64,000 nt of DNA, taken from contig JAQCBR010000004.1 of the NCBI GenBank assembly GCA_027621295.1, positions 1-64,000 on the forward strand, given 5' to 3'. The DNA is from Planctomycetota bacterium. Its GTDB lineage: Bacteria; Planctomycetota; UBA1135; UBA2386. The notes below the pieces were generated by a model. It worked only from the letters and a program-made list of their open reading frames with translations, had not been told where the DNA came from and ran no database searches. Of the stretch, positions 20,173 through 30,775 are shown one piece after another (position 1 is the first letter of the stretch; each line of letters begins with the position of its first letter). A program made the translations under genes and the position numbers.

Positions 20173-21156
20173 ATGATCCCGCTGGTCGACCTCTCCGACG
20201 GTGACTGCACGAAGCGACTCGCGGCAGCGCTCGAGGCGTCGGGATTCGTCGAGCTCACGGGCCACGGACTCGCCGAGGAGCTGCCCGCTGCGCTGCGGGC
20301 AGCCGCGGACCAGTTCTTCGCACTGCCGCCCGACGTGAAGGGGCGCTTCGTCCATCCGGACCCGCTCGCCAACCGCGGATTCCGGGCCAAGGGCAGCGAG
20401 GCGCTCGCCTACTCGCTCGGAGAGAGCTCTCCCCCCGACCTGTTCGAGAGCTTCAACGCTGGAACGGACAGCCCTGCCGCGTGGTCGGACCTCGTCCAAC
20501 CGACGCCCTGGCCGGACGACGTGGTCCCCGGACTGCGGAGAGCGGCGCTCGCGATGCTCGAGGGTATGGGCCGGATCGGCGCGCGGCTCGACGACATGCT
20601 CGGCGGTGCCCTCGGCATCCCGGACCTCCGCGCCCGCTCGACACGCGGCCCGGACATGCTCGCCTGCATCGACTACCGCCCCGACCCGGGCGGCGGCGAG
20701 AAGCTGCTGGACGGCCAGCTCCGGATGGGCGCGCACTCCGACTACACGAGCTACACGCTTCTCGCGGCCGACCCCGTGCCGGGCCTCCAGATCCTCGGCT
20801 CGGACGACAGGTGGGTCGACGTCGTGCCGACGCCCGGCAACCTGCTGATGAACGTCGGCGATCTCCTGGCGATGTGGACCAACGACCTGTGGCCATCGAC
20901 GCTGCACCGTGTCGTGCCGCAGTCCGGCGGCGGCGCAGCGCGCAGACGGTCGTTCGCATGGTTCCACTACCCGGACCCCGACGTCGTCGTCGCGCCGTTG
21001 CCAGCCTTCGTCGACGGCCGGGGCCCTCGCTATCAGCCGGTCCGCGTCGACGACCACGTCCGCGGCAAGCTGTGCGCACCGAAGACGCGCACGCTGCCAT
21101 CGAGCGCTTCGACGCTGTCCGACCGGAGCACCAGGGGAGGAGTCGAACCACGGTGA
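20173..21156 (+). CDS. 2-oxoglutarate/Fe(II)-dependent oxygenase, isopenicillin-N-synthase family
   Basis: A 327-aa cytoplasmic oxygenase. The N-terminal DIOX_N-like region starts IPLVDLSDGD and has FVELTGHGL and FFALPPDVK. The iron facial triad is visible: His and Asp in GAHSDYTSYTLL (near residue 193) and the distal His in LHRVV (near residue 249), followed by the RRSFAWF arginine/serine that binds 2-oxoglutarate. Family members oxidise diverse small molecules, and nothing nearby fixes the substrate. It begins 43 bp after the sulfatase. Confidence 0.9.
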   Translation: MIPLVDLSDGDCTKRLAAALEASGFVELTGHGLAEELPAALRAAADQFFALPPDVKGRFVHPDPLANRGFRAKGSEALAYSLGESSPPDLFESFNAGTDSPAAWSDLVQPTPWPDDVVPGLRRAALAMLEGMGRIGARLDDMLGGALGIPDLRARSTRGPDMLACIDYRPDPGGGEKLLDGQLRMGAHSDYTSYTLLAADPVPGLQILGSDDRWVDVVPTPGNLLMNVGDLLAMWTNDLWPSTLHRVVPQSGGGAARRRSFAWFHYPDPDVVVAPLPAFVDGRGPRYQPVRVDDHVRGKLCAPKTRTLPSSASTLSDRSTRGGVEPR

Positions 21157-21189
21157 GGGCACGAGGACGAGCCCCCGCCGGCACACGAC

Positions 21190-21915
21190 TCACGTCGTCC
21201 GCTCGCTGACGAGCGAGCGGACGAAAGCGACGTTCTCCCGCTCGCCGTCAGGGTCAGCGAGGAGCTGCTGGATCGAGGGCTCGATCAGTGACTCGATCCA
21301 GTCGCTGAGGACCGTCGGTCGGCGGGCCGCACCGCCGAACGCCTCGAACGCGTTGAGGAACACCTCCTCGACGACCTCGGACACCAGGAGTCCGTCACCG
21401 AGCAGCGCTGTGGCCTCCGGGAACCTCTCGATCAGGCGCCCGACGCGCGCGGCGACAGAGTCCTCGAACACGCGCATCGCGTCGCGGAACGCCGTGTAGT
21501 CACCATCATCGACCGCACGTCCGAGCGCCTCGAACGGTGGCTCGACCGTTGCCTGGACCCGGGGGGCGAGGTCTGCAGCGCCCGGCTGCAGACCCTCGAT
21601 GCGACGCCGGAACGCCTCGACCTTGCGGATCAGCTTGTGCACGCAGCGCTTGAATGCCGGGCCGGGCAGGACGTCCCGCTCGCCGGTGAAGAACGCCGGG
21701 CCGCGGTCGATCCGCAGCGTGGTCTTCACGTGGTGGTCCCCGGTCCGCGCGTGGCGGACGAAGTCGGCGTGGAGATGCGCCGCCGGACCCCTGCGGAGCA
21801 GCGTGGCGAGCCGGTCGAGGTCCTGGTCGAACCGGGCCTTCAGCCCCTCGGTCAGGTCGAAGCCGTGCGCGTCGTAGTGGACGGCGAGATCGTAGCTCTG
21901 GTCGCGGTAGGTCAT
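21190..21915 (-). CDS. HPF/RaiA-like ribosome-associated domain fused to a sigma-region-2-like domain
   Basis: A 241-aa protein. Residues about 8-105 follow the pattern of ribosome hibernation factors: [20 protein letters not shown], a central strand pair [10 protein letters not shown], and a final helix [18 protein letters not shown] with basic residues. After a linker, residues about 130-220 resemble the helical region 2 of sigma-70 factors ([39 protein letters not shown]) without a region 4. The combination suggests a protein connecting ribosome status with transcription or a structural reuse of the fold. Both assignments come from pattern recognition and are not certain. Confidence 0.6.
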   Translation of the reverse strand: MTYRDQSYDLAVHYDAHGFDLTEGLKARFDQDLDRLATLLRRGPAAHLHADFVRHARTGDHHVKTTLRIDRGPAFFTGERDVLPGPAFKRCVHKLIRKVEAFRRRIEGLQPGAADLAPRVQATVEPPFEALGRAVDDGDYTAFRDAMRVFEDSVAARVGRLIERFPEATALLGDGLLVSEVVEEVFLNAFEAFGGAARRPTVLSDWIESLIEPSIQQLLADPDGERENVAFVRSLVSERTT

Positions 21916-22066
21916 GGATGGACTCCAGGCGGATCCGACCGCGGCGCCCTGCGCGTTCGGCCGGATTGCCTGGACGGCGAACGCGCGGCCAGCGCCGTTG
22001 TTGCGCCCCTACCGACATCCGCGTCCTGTCCGGGACCCGGGGCGCCGGGTAGCCTGCGGCCCGCCG

Positions 22067-23752
22067 ATGAGCGCGCCCGATTCGCCAAAAGCCACTCGCC
22101 CGCCGATCCTGGCACTGTGCCTGCTGTTCGTCGGCAGCCTGCTGTGCTTCGGGCTGACGGCGCACGGCTACCTCGAGAACACGGACAGCGAGATCACGAT
22201 GCACGCGGCCCGTGCGTGGTGGCTCCGGGGATCGCCCGGGCTCGTCGGTCGTGCCGAGGCGGAGAAGCTCCCCGCGGACGTGCCGACGTGGCCGGCCGAA
22301 CAGGCGATCGTCGACGGCTACATCCGCGATCCGAACCTGCCCCGCTACGGGAGGATCGGCCTCGACGGACGTGGCTACGTCTGGTTCCCCATCGGACACC
22401 AGGCGCTGATGGTGCCGGGAATCGCGCTCGCGCAGGCCCTGGACCGGGCGTTCCCCGAAGTCGAGAAGCGATTCCGCGAGACGAAGAACGACCCGCTCCG
22501 CGGGCAGTTCTTCTGGGAGCGGCTCGTCCTGTCGTTCCTGTCCCCGCTGTTCGCGGCGGGTTCGCTGATCGCACTGATCCTGCTGTGCCTCGGGCTCGGC
22601 GCACCGCCACGGGCCGCGCTGATCGCGTCGGCCACCGCGACGTTCGCCACCCAGTTCTGGCCGGGCACGGCCGAGACGATGTCCGACATGCCGGGCGCGT
22701 TCTTCCTGCTCGCGCCGGCGGCCCTGGTCGCTCGGTACGCACGCGGGGCCGCGGTCGACGCGCTGCTCTGGGCGGGGTTCCTCGGCGGCATCGGCGTGCT
22801 CTGCCGCTACCCGCAGGCGCTGCCGCTGACGGGGATCGGGGCGTGGGCGGTCTGGTCGGCGTTCTCGCGGCGACGCGCGCTCGACGCCGCGTGGTTCGTG
22901 ATCGGGGGGCTCGTGCCCGCGGCGCTCCTGATCTACGCGAACCTCTGGCGGTTCGGCGATCCGGGAGAAACCGGCTACAGCGGCGGAGTCGGGTTCTTCT
23001 CGTACCCGCTGCACTGGGGCCTGCCGATGATCCTGGTGTCGTTCGGCAAGGGCGTGCTGTGGTTCTCGCTGCCTCTCTGGATCGCGTTCGCCCAGCTCGG
23101 GCGCGCGGAGGTCCGTCGCCGGCCTGCCGCGTGGTTCGCGCTGGTCACCCTGGTCGCACCACTGCCGCTGTACGCGACGCTGCACTACTGGGCGGCCGGC
23201 CAGTGCTGGGGCATCCGCTACCTGACCGGCGTGGTCGTGCTCTTCGTCGCCGTGGCGCTCGCAATTGGCCGGCCGTGGGAACGTCGCCCCGTCCTGTTCT
23301 GGTCGGCAGCCCTGCTCGGCTGCGCGCTGTCGGCCGGCGGGCTCGTCACGTCGTACACCGGCCACCAGACGTTCGCCTACCCGGCCGCCGCGGTGCGATG
23401 GGACGCCGACCCGAGCACGCTGAACGACAACGTGAACTTCCACCCGATGTTCAGCCCACTCCACGGCCACTGGACGTACGCGTGGCTCGCGGCCGAGGAG
23501 CGGATCGACACCCGCCGCTCGGAGGACACGACCGAGCCGCTGTTCGGGGTAGCAATGCGCGACGCGGATGTCCCCCGTCCGCGGCGAGAGGACTCCGGCT
23601 TCCGCCACCTGTCCTGGCGCTACCTCGCAGACCACATCCCGGGCGTGCCGTTCGGCCCGCTCGCCGCCCTGCTCGCCGCGGTGGCGGCGGCCTGCCTCGC
23701 TGCTGGCTCCGCACTCCTGCTCGCGCGACGACGGCAGCCCGATCCCCGATGA
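22067..23752 (+). CDS. Polytopic membrane protein, GT-C glycosyltransferase-like
   Basis: A 561-aa integral membrane protein with about ten to twelve hydrophobic helices and a soluble C-terminal part. The first periplasmic loop, right after helix 1, carries [15 protein letters not shown]. Acidic residues at this place, followed by HAARA, are typical of polyprenyl-phosphate-dependent GT-C (GT39/ArnT-like) enzymes. The sugar donor and acceptor are unknown. The frame is open to 21914, but the ATG at 22067 directly precedes the first helix. Its TGA overlaps the ATG of meaB. Confidence 0.7.
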   Translation: MSAPDSPKATRPPILALCLLFVGSLLCFGLTAHGYLENTDSEITMHAARAWWLRGSPGLVGRAEAEKLPADVPTWPAEQAIVDGYIRDPNLPRYGRIGLDGRGYVWFPIGHQALMVPGIALAQALDRAFPEVEKRFRETKNDPLRGQFFWERLVLSFLSPLFAAGSLIALILLCLGLGAPPRAALIASATATFATQFWPGTAETMSDMPGAFFLLAPAALVARYARGAAVDALLWAGFLGGIGVLCRYPQALPLTGIGAWAVWSAFSRRRALDAAWFVIGGLVPAALLIYANLWRFGDPGETGYSGGVGFFSYPLHWGLPMILVSFGKGVLWFSLPLWIAFAQLGRAEVRRRPAAWFALVTLVAPLPLYATLHYWAAGQCWGIRYLTGVVVLFVAVALAIGRPWERRPVLFWSAALLGCALSAGGLVTSYTGHQTFAYPAAAVRWDADPSTLNDNVNFHPMFSPLHGHWTYAWLAAEERIDTRRSEDTTEPLFGVAMRDADVPRPRREDSGFRHLSWRYLADHIPGVPFGPLAALLAAVAAACLAAGSALLLARRRQPDPR

Positions 23753-24735
23753 CCCGTCCACGCACCAAGGTCGAAGACCTCGAGCAAGGGTTGCTCCGCG
23801 GCGACCGGCGGGCACTCGCCCGCGCGATCACGCTGGTCGAGAGCCGACGAGCCGACGATCGACAGGGTGCCGAGACGCTCCTGGGCCGCCTGCTGCCTTC
23901 GACGGGCAGCGCGTATCGCGTCGGGCTGAGCGGCGTCCCTGGCGTCGGCAAGAGCACGTTCCTCGAGGCGCTCGGCGTCCGCCTCTGCGACGCAGGGCAC
24001 CGCGTCGCCGTCCTGGCCGTCGACCCGTCGAGTGCGGTCTCGGGCGGGAGCATCCTCGGCGACAAGACCCGGATGGAGGAGCTCTCCCGCCATCCGAACG
24101 CGTTCGTCCGACCGACCCCGGGCGGGACCGCGCTCGGCGGCGTCGCCCACAGGACCCGGGAGGCGCTCCTCTGCTGCGAGGCCGCCGGCTACGACGTCGT
24201 CTTCGTCGAGACGATCGGCGTCGGCCAGTCGGAGACCGCGGTCGCGGAGATGGTCGACGACTTCCTGCTGCTGATGCTCGCGGGCGCGGGCGACGACCTG
24301 CAGGGCATCAAGCGGGGCATCCTCGAGCTCGCGGACGGTATCGCGGTGACCAAGGCCGACGGCGACAACGCCGAGCGCGCGGCGCGCGCGGCGACGGAAC
24401 TCGCGGGAGCGCTGCACATCCTCCGCGGCTCGGGCGCCGTCCCGGCCGTCCAGACCTGTTCGGCCGTCACCGGGGAAGGGCTCGATGTGGTCTGGAACGG
24501 AGTCCGCAGCCGCATCGACGAGGCCCGATCTTCGGGCAGCCTGGAGCGCCGGCGCAGCCGGCAGGCACTCCGATGGTTCGAGCAACTCGTCGACGAAGCG
24601 ATCCGCGCGCGCTTCTTCGGGGAACCCCGGTTCCACGACGCTCTGCCGGGGCTCCGGGAGCGCGTCGGGGCCGGCTCGCTCACTCCCGCCGAGGCGGTGC
24701 GAGCGCTCCTCGACGGCGCCCGACCGACCGGCTAG
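23749..24735 (+). CDS. meaB: MeaB, methylmalonyl-CoA mutase-associated GTPase
   Basis: A 328-aa G3E-family P-loop GTPase that loads and protects adenosylcobalamin-dependent methylmalonyl-CoA mutase. Motifs: Walker [10 protein letters not shown] (residues 62-70), [14 protein letters not shown], the switch region ETIGVGQSE and the base-recognition TKADGDN. The family's C-terminal dimerisation segment is present but short. It overlaps the upstream membrane gene by 4 bp, so it is translationally coupled to it, while the mutase lies at 662..2788. The gene converges with the EamA gene and their stops overlap. Confidence 0.95.
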   Translation: MTRPRTKVEDLEQGLLRGDRRALARAITLVESRRADDRQGAETLLGRLLPSTGSAYRVGLSGVPGVGKSTFLEALGVRLCDAGHRVAVLAVDPSSAVSGGSILGDKTRMEELSRHPNAFVRPTPGGTALGGVAHRTREALLCCEAAGYDVVFVETIGVGQSETAVAEMVDDFLLLMLAGAGDDLQGIKRGILELADGIAVTKADGDNAERAARAATELAGALHILRGSGAVPAVQTCSAVTGEGLDVVWNGVRSRIDEARSSGSLERRRSRQALRWFEQLVDEAIRARFFGEPRFHDALPGLRERVGAGSLTPAEAVRALLDGARPTG

Positions 24736-25652
24736 CGCATCACCAGCAGGGCCGCCCCGCCGACGGCGACGAGCGTCCCGATCACGCCGAGTGCACCCGG
24801 ACGCGAGCCGTACGCGATGCGGCCGACCGGCAGCATCAGGACGGGCGCCAGGGACATCAGGGTCGCGGCGATGCCCGCCTTCGCGTGGTGCACCGCGACC
24901 ACCGACATCCAGACCCCCAGGATCGGGCCGAACAGCGAGCCGATCGCGATCTGGGTGAACGCGCGACGGTCGGCGAGCGCGCGGCGCACCGGACCGAAGC
25001 CACCGAGCACCAGCGAGATCACGGTCAGGGTCGAGGCTGCCGCCGCCATGCGGACGAGGGTCACCGAGAACGCAGGAATCGTGATCTCCTCCTCACCCAC
25101 CGCGGCCATGCCGTAGCGGGTCAGCAGGAATCCTGCGGACTGCCCCATAGCGCCGACGAAGCCGAACGCGACCGCCCACGCGCGCCGTTCACCAGGAGCC
25201 GACTGCCAGCCCTCGACCGCGCGACGGTCGACGAGGACCAGCACGACGCCACCGAGCGTGACGACCATGCCGAGCAGCCCGAGCGCCAGGATCTCCTCGC
25301 CGAACGACGCCCAGGCGAGCAGCGCGGTGAACACCGGACTGCTCGCCATCAGCAGCGTGCCGATTCGCGGCCCCAGGACCGTCATGCAGCGGAACAGGAA
25401 GTAGTCCCCGAGCGCGAGTCCCGCGACACCGGACAGCGCCAGGACGAGCAGCTGGCGGCTGCTCAGGCCGATGGGCAGCAGCGTGCCGACGACGATCGAG
25501 TGCAGCGCGAACAGCGCGACGAGAGCCAGGTAGATGCGCAGCTGGTTGACCGCGGATGCTCCCACCCGGCGCCCCGCGCTCGCGAACGCGAGGCTGCAGG
25601 CCGCCCAGAGGACCGAACACGACAGGGCAGCGAGTTCACCGACGGGCAGCAT
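24732..25652 (-). CDS. EamA-family (DMT superfamily) transporter
   Basis: A 306-aa inner-membrane protein with ten predicted helices arranged as two five-helix EamA repeats (residues about 5-140 and 155-305). The second repeat ends with the usual Gly/Ala-rich helix [17 protein letters not shown]-family proteins export or import small metabolites; the substrate is unknown. Last gene of the minus-strand run that starts with the thiolase. Confidence 0.85.
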   Translation of the reverse strand: MLPVGELAALSCSVLWAACSLAFASAGRRVGASAVNQLRIYLALVALFALHSIVVGTLLPIGLSSRQLLVLALSGVAGLALGDYFLFRCMTVLGPRIGTLLMASSPVFTALLAWASFGEEILALGLLGMVVTLGGVVLVLVDRRAVEGWQSAPGERRAWAVAFGFVGAMGQSAGFLLTRYGMAAVGEEEITIPAFSVTLVRMAAAASTLTVISLVLGGFGPVRRALADRRAFTQIAIGSLFGPILGVWMSVVAVHHAKAGIAATLMSLAPVLMLPVGRIAYGSRPGALGVIGTLVAVGGAALLVMR

Positions 25653-25683
25653 CGACGGAGCGCCCGCTCGGGGGCGCGTGGGA

Positions 25684-25932
25684 TCAGCGGGCCAGGAGTG
25701 CCAGGGTCACGGCGCCGACGAGCGCGAGGACCACGGCGAGGACGCGGGCCTTCGTGAGCCGAGGGCCGCCGGACTCGGGGTCCTCGTAGAAGTCGGGAAT
25801 CTCGACCGACTGGTAGTCGATCTCCTCCTGCGCAGCCCAGCCGGTCCGTGCGTCGCTGCCGCACTCCGGACAGGCGAGCCGCCCCTTCCGGAACAGCGCG
25901 CCGCAGTGCGGGCATTCGACTTCGGACGTCAT
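25684..25932 (-). CDS. Small zinc-ribbon protein with C-terminal membrane anchor
   Basis: An 82-aa protein. The N-terminus holds a zinc ribbon of two pairs, CPHC and CPEC, 14 residues apart. A short acidic linker (PDFYEDPESGG) and one transmembrane helix at the C-terminus (residues about 62-81) follow. The ATG at 25932 places the zinc ribbon at the very N-terminus; an upstream ATG at 25965 would add 11 basic residues. Function unknown. It sits inside the acyl-CoA operon run. Confidence 0.75.
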   Translation of the reverse strand: MTSEVECPHCGALFRKGRLACPECGSDARTGWAAQEEIDYQSVEIPDFYEDPESGGPRLTKARVLAVVLALVGAVTLALLAR

Positions 25933-25980
25933 CGAGCCCCATCGAAAGCGATGGCGCAGCGACATGGAAGACCTGACCCG

Positions 25981-26439
25981 CTACTGCGGTGCGGCCTCGC
26001 GGCGCTCGACGACGAAGACCTCCCACCCGTTCGCGACCGCCGCCCGGCACTGGACGATGAAGCCCCGAATCGCCTGCGTCAGGTCGGCCGGAACCGGCAG
26101 CGGTCGGCCGAACTGCTCGAAGGCCGCGTCCCAGACGCGTGCCATCGCGGTGTCGCCGATCTTTGCGACCGCGCCGACCGCCGCACGCGTGACCGTCGAC
26201 ACGCGGACGGTGTCACTGGCGTGCGGCACCTCCGGACCCAGGATCTCGTCGACCGCGAGGGGCAGCCCGTCGTTCATCCGAACCGCCGCTGCGACGAGCA
26301 CGAAGAGCAGCGCGCGGTCCTGGTCGGGGAAGAGCTCGGTGAACGGGACGTGATCCCCGAGTTCGACGGAAGGGCCGCAGGCGACGACGGCCGGGAGGAC
26401 GTCGTCACGGAAGCCGGAACAGGTGGCGAGCGCGGTCAC
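25981..26439 (-). CDS. Conserved-looking protein of unknown function (152 aa)
   Basis: I do not recognise this protein. It is soluble, mixed alpha/beta, with a central VRVSTVTRAAVGAVAKIGD segment and no signal or metal motif. Its ATG overlaps the stop of the upstream acyl-CoA dehydrogenase gene (4-bp overlap), so it is probably translationally coupled to it. The composition matches its neighbours. Confidence 0.6.
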   Translation of the reverse strand: MTALATCSGFRDDVLPAVVACGPSVELGDHVPFTELFPDQDRALLFVLVAAAVRMNDGLPLAVDEILGPEVPHASDTVRVSTVTRAAVGAVAKIGDTAMARVWDAAFEQFGRPLPVPADLTQAIRGFIVQCRAAVANGWEVFVVERREAAPQ

Positions 26440-27518
26440 GCCCCCGAGCCGAGGCTGGATGCGAGGACGTCGCGCGCGGCGCAGGCGCCGCCGTCGAGGA
26501 CTTCCAGGGTCTTCGCGTCGCGGTAGTGGCGCTCGACGTGGTACTCGACCGTGTAGCCGAAGCCGCCGTGGACCTGGATCGACTCGTCTGCGGCGTGGAC
26601 CGCCGCATCGACCGCGGTCAAGCGCGCGAGCGCCGCCAGACGCGCCGCATCACCGCCGCCGTCCGCGACCCGCGCGGCCTGGTAGACGAGCTGGCGCGCG
26701 GCCTCGGCGCGGCGCATGCCCTCGACCAGCTTGTGTCCGACCGCCTGCTGGCGCGCCAGCGGCTTGCCGAATGCGATCCGCTCTCCCGCGTGACGCCGGC
26801 CGAGATCGACCGAGGCGAACGCCGATCCTGCCGCGAGCGCGGCGGCACCCACGTCCGTCGCGAGCGCGGCGCGAGCGATCGCGGCGTGCGCCTCGTCGCC
26901 CGAAGCGAGGATCTGGGCGGCCGCGCCGTCGAGCGTGACGGACGCAGGACCCGAAGCGCGGAACCCGAGTCCCTGGTCCTGGGGAGCGATCTCGGCCGCC
27001 GCAGGCTCCACGACGCAGAGGACGGGACCATCGCCCAACGAAGCTGCGACGACGACCACGCCCGCTTCGGCGGCTCCGGTGACGTAGCGAGCGAACCCGC
27101 TCAGCTTCGCGCCGCTGCCGTCCACCTCCGCGCACACGCCGTGCTCGGGGCCGACGAACGCACAGAGCTTCTCACCGGTCAGCACGGACTCGAGGACCTC
27201 GGCCGCGGACGCGAGGCCGGCGAGGGACAGCGCGGCCGTCCCAGCCTGGGTCGCGAACAGCCGGCCGCTCGAGCCACACGCGCGCCCGAGCTCTTCGCAG
27301 GCGACGACGAGGGACAGGAGACCGAGACCTGCACCGCCGTCGTCCTCCGCGACCGCAGCGCCGAAGAGCCCGGTCTCCGCCAGGGCCTCGAACGCCCCGG
27401 CGTGGAAGCGGCGGTGCTCGTCGTGCTCGAGGGCCGCGGGCTCGATCACGTCCTGGACGAGCTTCCGGACCGTGTCCTGGACCATCGACAGTTCGTCGCC
27501 GAGCGTCAGGTTGTGCAT
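26436..27518 (-). CDS. Acyl-CoA dehydrogenase family protein (atypical active site)
   Basis: A 360-aa FAD-dependent acyl-CoA dehydrogenase-fold protein. The N-terminal helical domain starts LGDELSMVQDTVRKLVQDV. The C-terminal helical domain has the usual IQVHGGFGYTVEYHVERHYRDAK block. Where most short/medium-chain enzymes have the catalytic Glu (Y-E-G-T), this protein reads VLDGGA, so the Glu is replaced by Asp or lies elsewhere, as in isovaleryl-type enzymes. Together with the second dehydrogenase, hydroxyacyl-CoA dehydrogenase and thiolase it belongs to a fatty-acyl/butyrate-type beta-oxidation cluster. Confidence 0.85.
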   Translation of the reverse strand: MHNLTLGDELSMVQDTVRKLVQDVIEPAALEHDEHRRFHAGAFEALAETGLFGAAVAEDDGGAGLGLLSLVVACEELGRACGSSGRLFATQAGTAALSLAGLASAAEVLESVLTGEKLCAFVGPEHGVCAEVDGSGAKLSGFARYVTGAAEAGVVVVAASLGDGPVLCVVEPAAAEIAPQDQGLGFRASGPASVTLDGAAAQILASGDEAHAAIARAALATDVGAAALAAGSAFASVDLGRRHAGERIAFGKPLARQQAVGHKLVEGMRRAEAARQLVYQAARVADGGGDAARLAALARLTAVDAAVHAADESIQVHGGFGYTVEYHVERHYRDAKTLEVLDGGACAARDVLASSLGSGA

Positions 27519-27573
27519 GTCAGGGAGTGGGATTCTGGGTCGGACGGGGAGCGATCAGGGGTAGCCGCAGGGT

Positions 27574-28656
27574 TCAGCGGCCGCCCGGCCAGTAGTAGAG
27601 GACCTTCGCACCGGTCGACGAGCGGAGCAGCGCGCCGAGGTCCTGGTCGAGGGACGGACTCTCCGCCGAAGCGCCGAACAGGATGTCGGAGAGGTTCGGA
27701 AGACGGCGCTGCTCGACGACCTGCGCAGCATCGATCCCGCACAGACCGCGCAGGACCGCGTAGGCGTCGTCAGCGCTGCCGATCTCGTCGACGAGACCCG
27801 CCGCGAGCGCTTGGTCGGCCGAGTAGATCCGGCCGTCGGCCAGCTCGACGACGCGCTCGCGGGTCAGGCTCGGGCGGCCCTCCGCGACGATGTCGACGAA
27901 GCGGTCGTACATCTCGTCGACGATCGAAGTGAGGATCGCGCGCTCGTCGTCCCGCATCGCGCGCCACGGCGACATGATGTCCTTGTACGGGGTCCGCGCG
28001 GACACGATGTTCTCCTGGTGGATCCCGAACTTGGCCGCGGCCTCGCCGAAGTTCGTGTTGCTCAGGATCACCCCGATGCTGCCCGTGATCGTCGTCGGAC
28101 GGGCGAGGATCCGGTCGCAGGCTGCCGCGACGTAGTAGCCGCCGGACGCAGCGATGTCGCCGAACAGAGCGACGACCGGCTTCTGCGACTCCTTCCGGAA
28201 CTCGCGGATCGCCTGCCAGATCAGGTCCGAGTCGGTGACACCGCCACCGGGCGAATTGATGTCGAGCAGGACGCCGCGGATGTCGTCCTCGCGCGCGGCG
28301 AGGCGCAGCGCGCGCCGGAGGTTCGTCACGCTCCCGCCGCCGCCACCGAGCAGCGGCGACGAGCCTTCGGCGATCGCACCTTCGATCGGGACGCGGAGGA
28401 TCTGGTCCTTCGCCTTCCGGTCGCCAGCCACCGCGACCACCTCGTAGTTGCCGTTGTCGATCGACGTCGACCCGAGCCCCCCCGCCGCCGAACCGAACGC
28501 GCTGACGACGAGGAGAACGAGGTTCAGCCCCCCGGACACCAGGAGCAGCAGCCCGAGGAAGATCGCGAGGTAGAACGAGACCGGGCGTCCCTCGCGCTGC
28601 GGCGGGAGATCGCTCGGGTAGCTCGGCGAGCCGGGCTGCTGCTGGAAGTCGGACAT
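27574..28656 (-). CDS. sppA: Signal peptide peptidase SppA (S49 protease)
   Basis: A 360-aa membrane-anchored protease that degrades leftover signal peptides. It has one N-terminal transmembrane helix (residues about 28-52) after a Pro/Gln-rich tail. The catalytic dyad is visible: the nucleophile Ser171 in DIAASGGYY and the general base Lys225 in PYKDIMSP. INSPGGGV supplies the oxyanion-hole region. The length matches the short, Bacillus-type SppA with a single protease domain. Lies between the two acyl-CoA dehydrogenase genes on the same strand. Confidence 0.92.
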   Translation of the reverse strand: MSDFQQQPGSPSYPSDLPPQREGRPVSFYLAIFLGLLLLVSGGLNLVLLVVSAFGSAAGGLGSTSIDNGNYEVVAVAGDRKAKDQILRVPIEGAIAEGSSPLLGGGGGSVTNLRRALRLAAREDDIRGVLLDINSPGGGVTDSDLIWQAIREFRKESQKPVVALFGDIAASGGYYVAAACDRILARPTTITGSIGVILSNTNFGEAAAKFGIHQENIVSARTPYKDIMSPWRAMRDDERAILTSIVDEMYDRFVDIVAEGRPSLTRERVVELADGRIYSADQALAAGLVDEIGSADDAYAVLRGLCGIDAAQVVEQRRLPNLSDILFGASAESPSLDQDLGALLRSSTGAKVLYYWPGGR

Positions 28657-28683
28657 GGTGTTGGGCTGCTTCAGATCAGCGGG

Positions 28684-29853
28684 TCAGCCGCCGAGCACTT
28701 CGCGGGCGATCACGAGGCGCTGGATGTCGGTCGCGCCCTCGTAGATCTCGGTGATGCGCGCGTCGCGCATCAGCTTCTCGGCGGGGCCGGCCAGCCCCGA
28801 CTCCCCGAGGATCGACACCGCCGCGCGCGCCGCACGGTTGGCGAGCTGGCTGCACTTGAGCTTGGCCATCGACGCCTTCGCACCGCAAGGCAGCTTGCTG
28901 TCGCGGAGCACCGCAGCCCGCCAGGTGAGCAGCCGGCAAGCGTCGATGTCGGCGGCGAGATCGGCGAGCTCCCACTGCGCGGACTGGTGCGCGGTCGACC
29001 GCCCCTTCGCGTCGACCTGGGTCCGCAGGTGATCGCGGATCAGGTCGTGGGCGGCACGGGCGATGCCGAGCGCTTGGGAAGCGATGCCGAGCCGGCCGCC
29101 GTCCAGCGTGTCGAGCGCAACGTTGAAGCCGCGCCCCACTTCGCCGAGCAGGCGGTCCTTCGGGATGCGGACGTTCTCGAGCAGGATCTCGACGGTGGGC
29201 GAAGCGGTCAGACCGAGCTTGCGCTCCTTCTTGCCGATGCCCACGCCCGGATCGCCCCGCTCGACGAGGAACGCAGAGATGCCCTTCACGCGGTCCTCGC
29301 CGGTCCGCGCGAAGACGAGGAAGAGCCCCGCCTCGCTGCCGGTCGTGATCCAGAGCTTGGGACCGTCGAGCACCCAGGCGTCTCCGTCGTCGCGCGCTCG
29401 GCAGACGAGCGCGGCCGCGTCCGAGCCCGAGCCCGCCTCGGACAGGCAGTAGGCGCCGAGCCACTCGCCGGACACGAGCTTCGGGAAGTAGGTCCGCTTC
29501 TGCTCCTCCGTTCCCCAATTGGCGAGGAGCGAGCAGCACAGCGAGTTGTGGACCGAGATCGTGACCCCAGCGGCCGGACACGCGGCGTTCAGCTCCTCGA
29601 GCATGATGCACGACGCGAGGTTGCCGAGCGCTGTGCCGCCGTACTCGACCGGCGTCGTGATCCGCAGGTAGCCGAGCCGGGCGGCCTTCTGGATCGCTTC
29701 CTCCGGGAACTCGTGGTTCCGTTCCCAGGCCGCCGCATGCGGAGCGAGCTCACTCTCGGCGAACTCGCGGCAGCCGGCCTGGAACGCCGTCAGCGTCTCG
29801 CTGAGCTGGAAGTCGACGAACTGCGGCGTCGTGCCGGCAAGGGTGTCGGTCAT
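28684..29853 (-). CDS. Acyl-CoA dehydrogenase (short-chain/butyryl type)
   Basis: A 389-aa FAD enzyme that oxidises acyl-CoA to enoyl-CoA. All family landmarks are present: [15 protein letters not shown] (FAD/substrate region), [13 protein letters not shown]-type middle domain, and the C-terminal [22 protein letters not shown] with the catalytic Glu. Length and motifs fit short-chain (butyryl-CoA-type) dehydrogenases. It follows the 3-hydroxyacyl-CoA dehydrogenase gene by 64 bp and precedes sppA by 27 bp. Confidence 0.93.
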   Translation of the reverse strand: MTDTLAGTTPQFVDFQLSETLTAFQAGCREFAESELAPHAAAWERNHEFPEEAIQKAARLGYLRITTPVEYGGTALGNLASCIMLEELNAACPAAGVTISVHNSLCCSLLANWGTEEQKRTYFPKLVSGEWLGAYCLSEAGSGSDAAALVCRARDDGDAWVLDGPKLWITTGSEAGLFLVFARTGEDRVKGISAFLVERGDPGVGIGKKERKLGLTASPTVEILLENVRIPKDRLLGEVGRGFNVALDTLDGGRLGIASQALGIARAAHDLIRDHLRTQVDAKGRSTAHQSAQWELADLAADIDACRLLTWRAAVLRDSKLPCGAKASMAKLKCSQLANRAARAAVSILGESGLAGPAEKLMRDARITEIYEGATDIQRLVIAREVLGG

Positions 29854-29917
29854 GGCGCGATCTCGGACGTGTTCGGGATGGATTGCCGCCGGGTGCGTGA
29901 CGAGGAACGGTCGCCCC

Positions 29918-30775
29918 TCACGAGTACTCGTAGAAGCCCCGCCCGGTCTTCCGGCCGAGGTGACCCGCAGCGACCATCCGCCGCAGCAGCGGGCACGCGC
30001 GGTACTTGTCGTCCCCGAGCCCGTCCTTCAGGACGTCGAGGATGTTGACGCAGACGTCGAGACCGATGAAGTCGGCGAGGGTCAGCGGGCCCATCGGGTG
30101 GTTCATGCCGAGCTTCATGATCTCGTCGATGCCCTCCCGGGTGCTGACGCCCTCCATCAGGCAGAAGGCCGCCTCGTTGATCATCGGCATCAGCACGCGG
30201 TTGCTGATGAAGCCCGGGTAGTCCTGGGCCTCGACCGGGATCTTGCCGAGAGCCTTCGAAGCCTCGACGACCGTCGCCGTCGTCGCGTCGCTCGAGTCCT
30301 GCCCGCGGATGATCTCGACGAGCTTCATCAGCGGGACCGGGTTCATGAAGTGCATCCCGATCACCTGGCTCGGACGCTTGGTCGCAGCACCGAGCGTCGT
30401 GATCGAGATCGACGACGTGTTGCTCGCGAGGATCGCGTGCGCCGGAGCCGCCCCGTCCGCCGCGCGGAAGATAGAGCGCTTGACGTCGACGTCCTCGAAG
30501 ACCGCCTCGACCATGAGGTCGACGTTCGCGACCGCGGCCGCGACGTCGGTGGACGTCGTCAGGCGCGCGAGCGTCGCGTCCCGATCCGCGGCCGACAGCT
30601 TCTCCTTCTGGACGAAGCGGTCGAGGCTCTTCTGGATCGCGGCCACGCCCTTGTCGGCGGCCGCCTGGCTGACGTCACAGAGCACGGTCTCAGCACCACA
30701 GGTCGCGAACACCTGGGCGATGCCGTTGCCCATGGTCCCGCCGCCGATGACGGCCACACGGTTCGGAAGGCTCAT
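29918..30775 (-). CDS. hbd: 3-hydroxybutyryl-CoA dehydrogenase
   Basis: A 285-aa NAD(P)-dependent 3-hydroxyacyl-CoA dehydrogenase. It starts with the dinucleotide-binding Rossmann motif [15 protein letters not shown]. The catalytic-region blocks [10 protein letters not shown] and [16 protein letters not shown] (catalytic His) and the C-terminal [16 protein letters not shown] are intact. The length is that of the stand-alone Hbd/PaaH-type enzyme. Its ATG overlaps the TGA of the thiolase gene (TGATG), so the two are translationally coupled. Confidence 0.95.
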   Translation of the reverse strand: MSLPNRVAVIGGGTMGNGIAQVFATCGAETVLCDVSQAAADKGVAAIQKSLDRFVQKEKLSAADRDATLARLTTSTDVAAAVANVDLMVEAVFEDVDVKRSIFRAADGAAPAHAILASNTSSISITTLGAATKRPSQVIGMHFMNPVPLMKLVEIIRGQDSSDATTATVVEASKALGKIPVEAQDYPGFISNRVLMPMINEAAFCLMEGVSTREGIDEIMKLGMNHPMGPLTLADFIGLDVCVNILDVLKDGLGDDKYRACPLLRRMVAAGHLGRKTGRGFYEYS

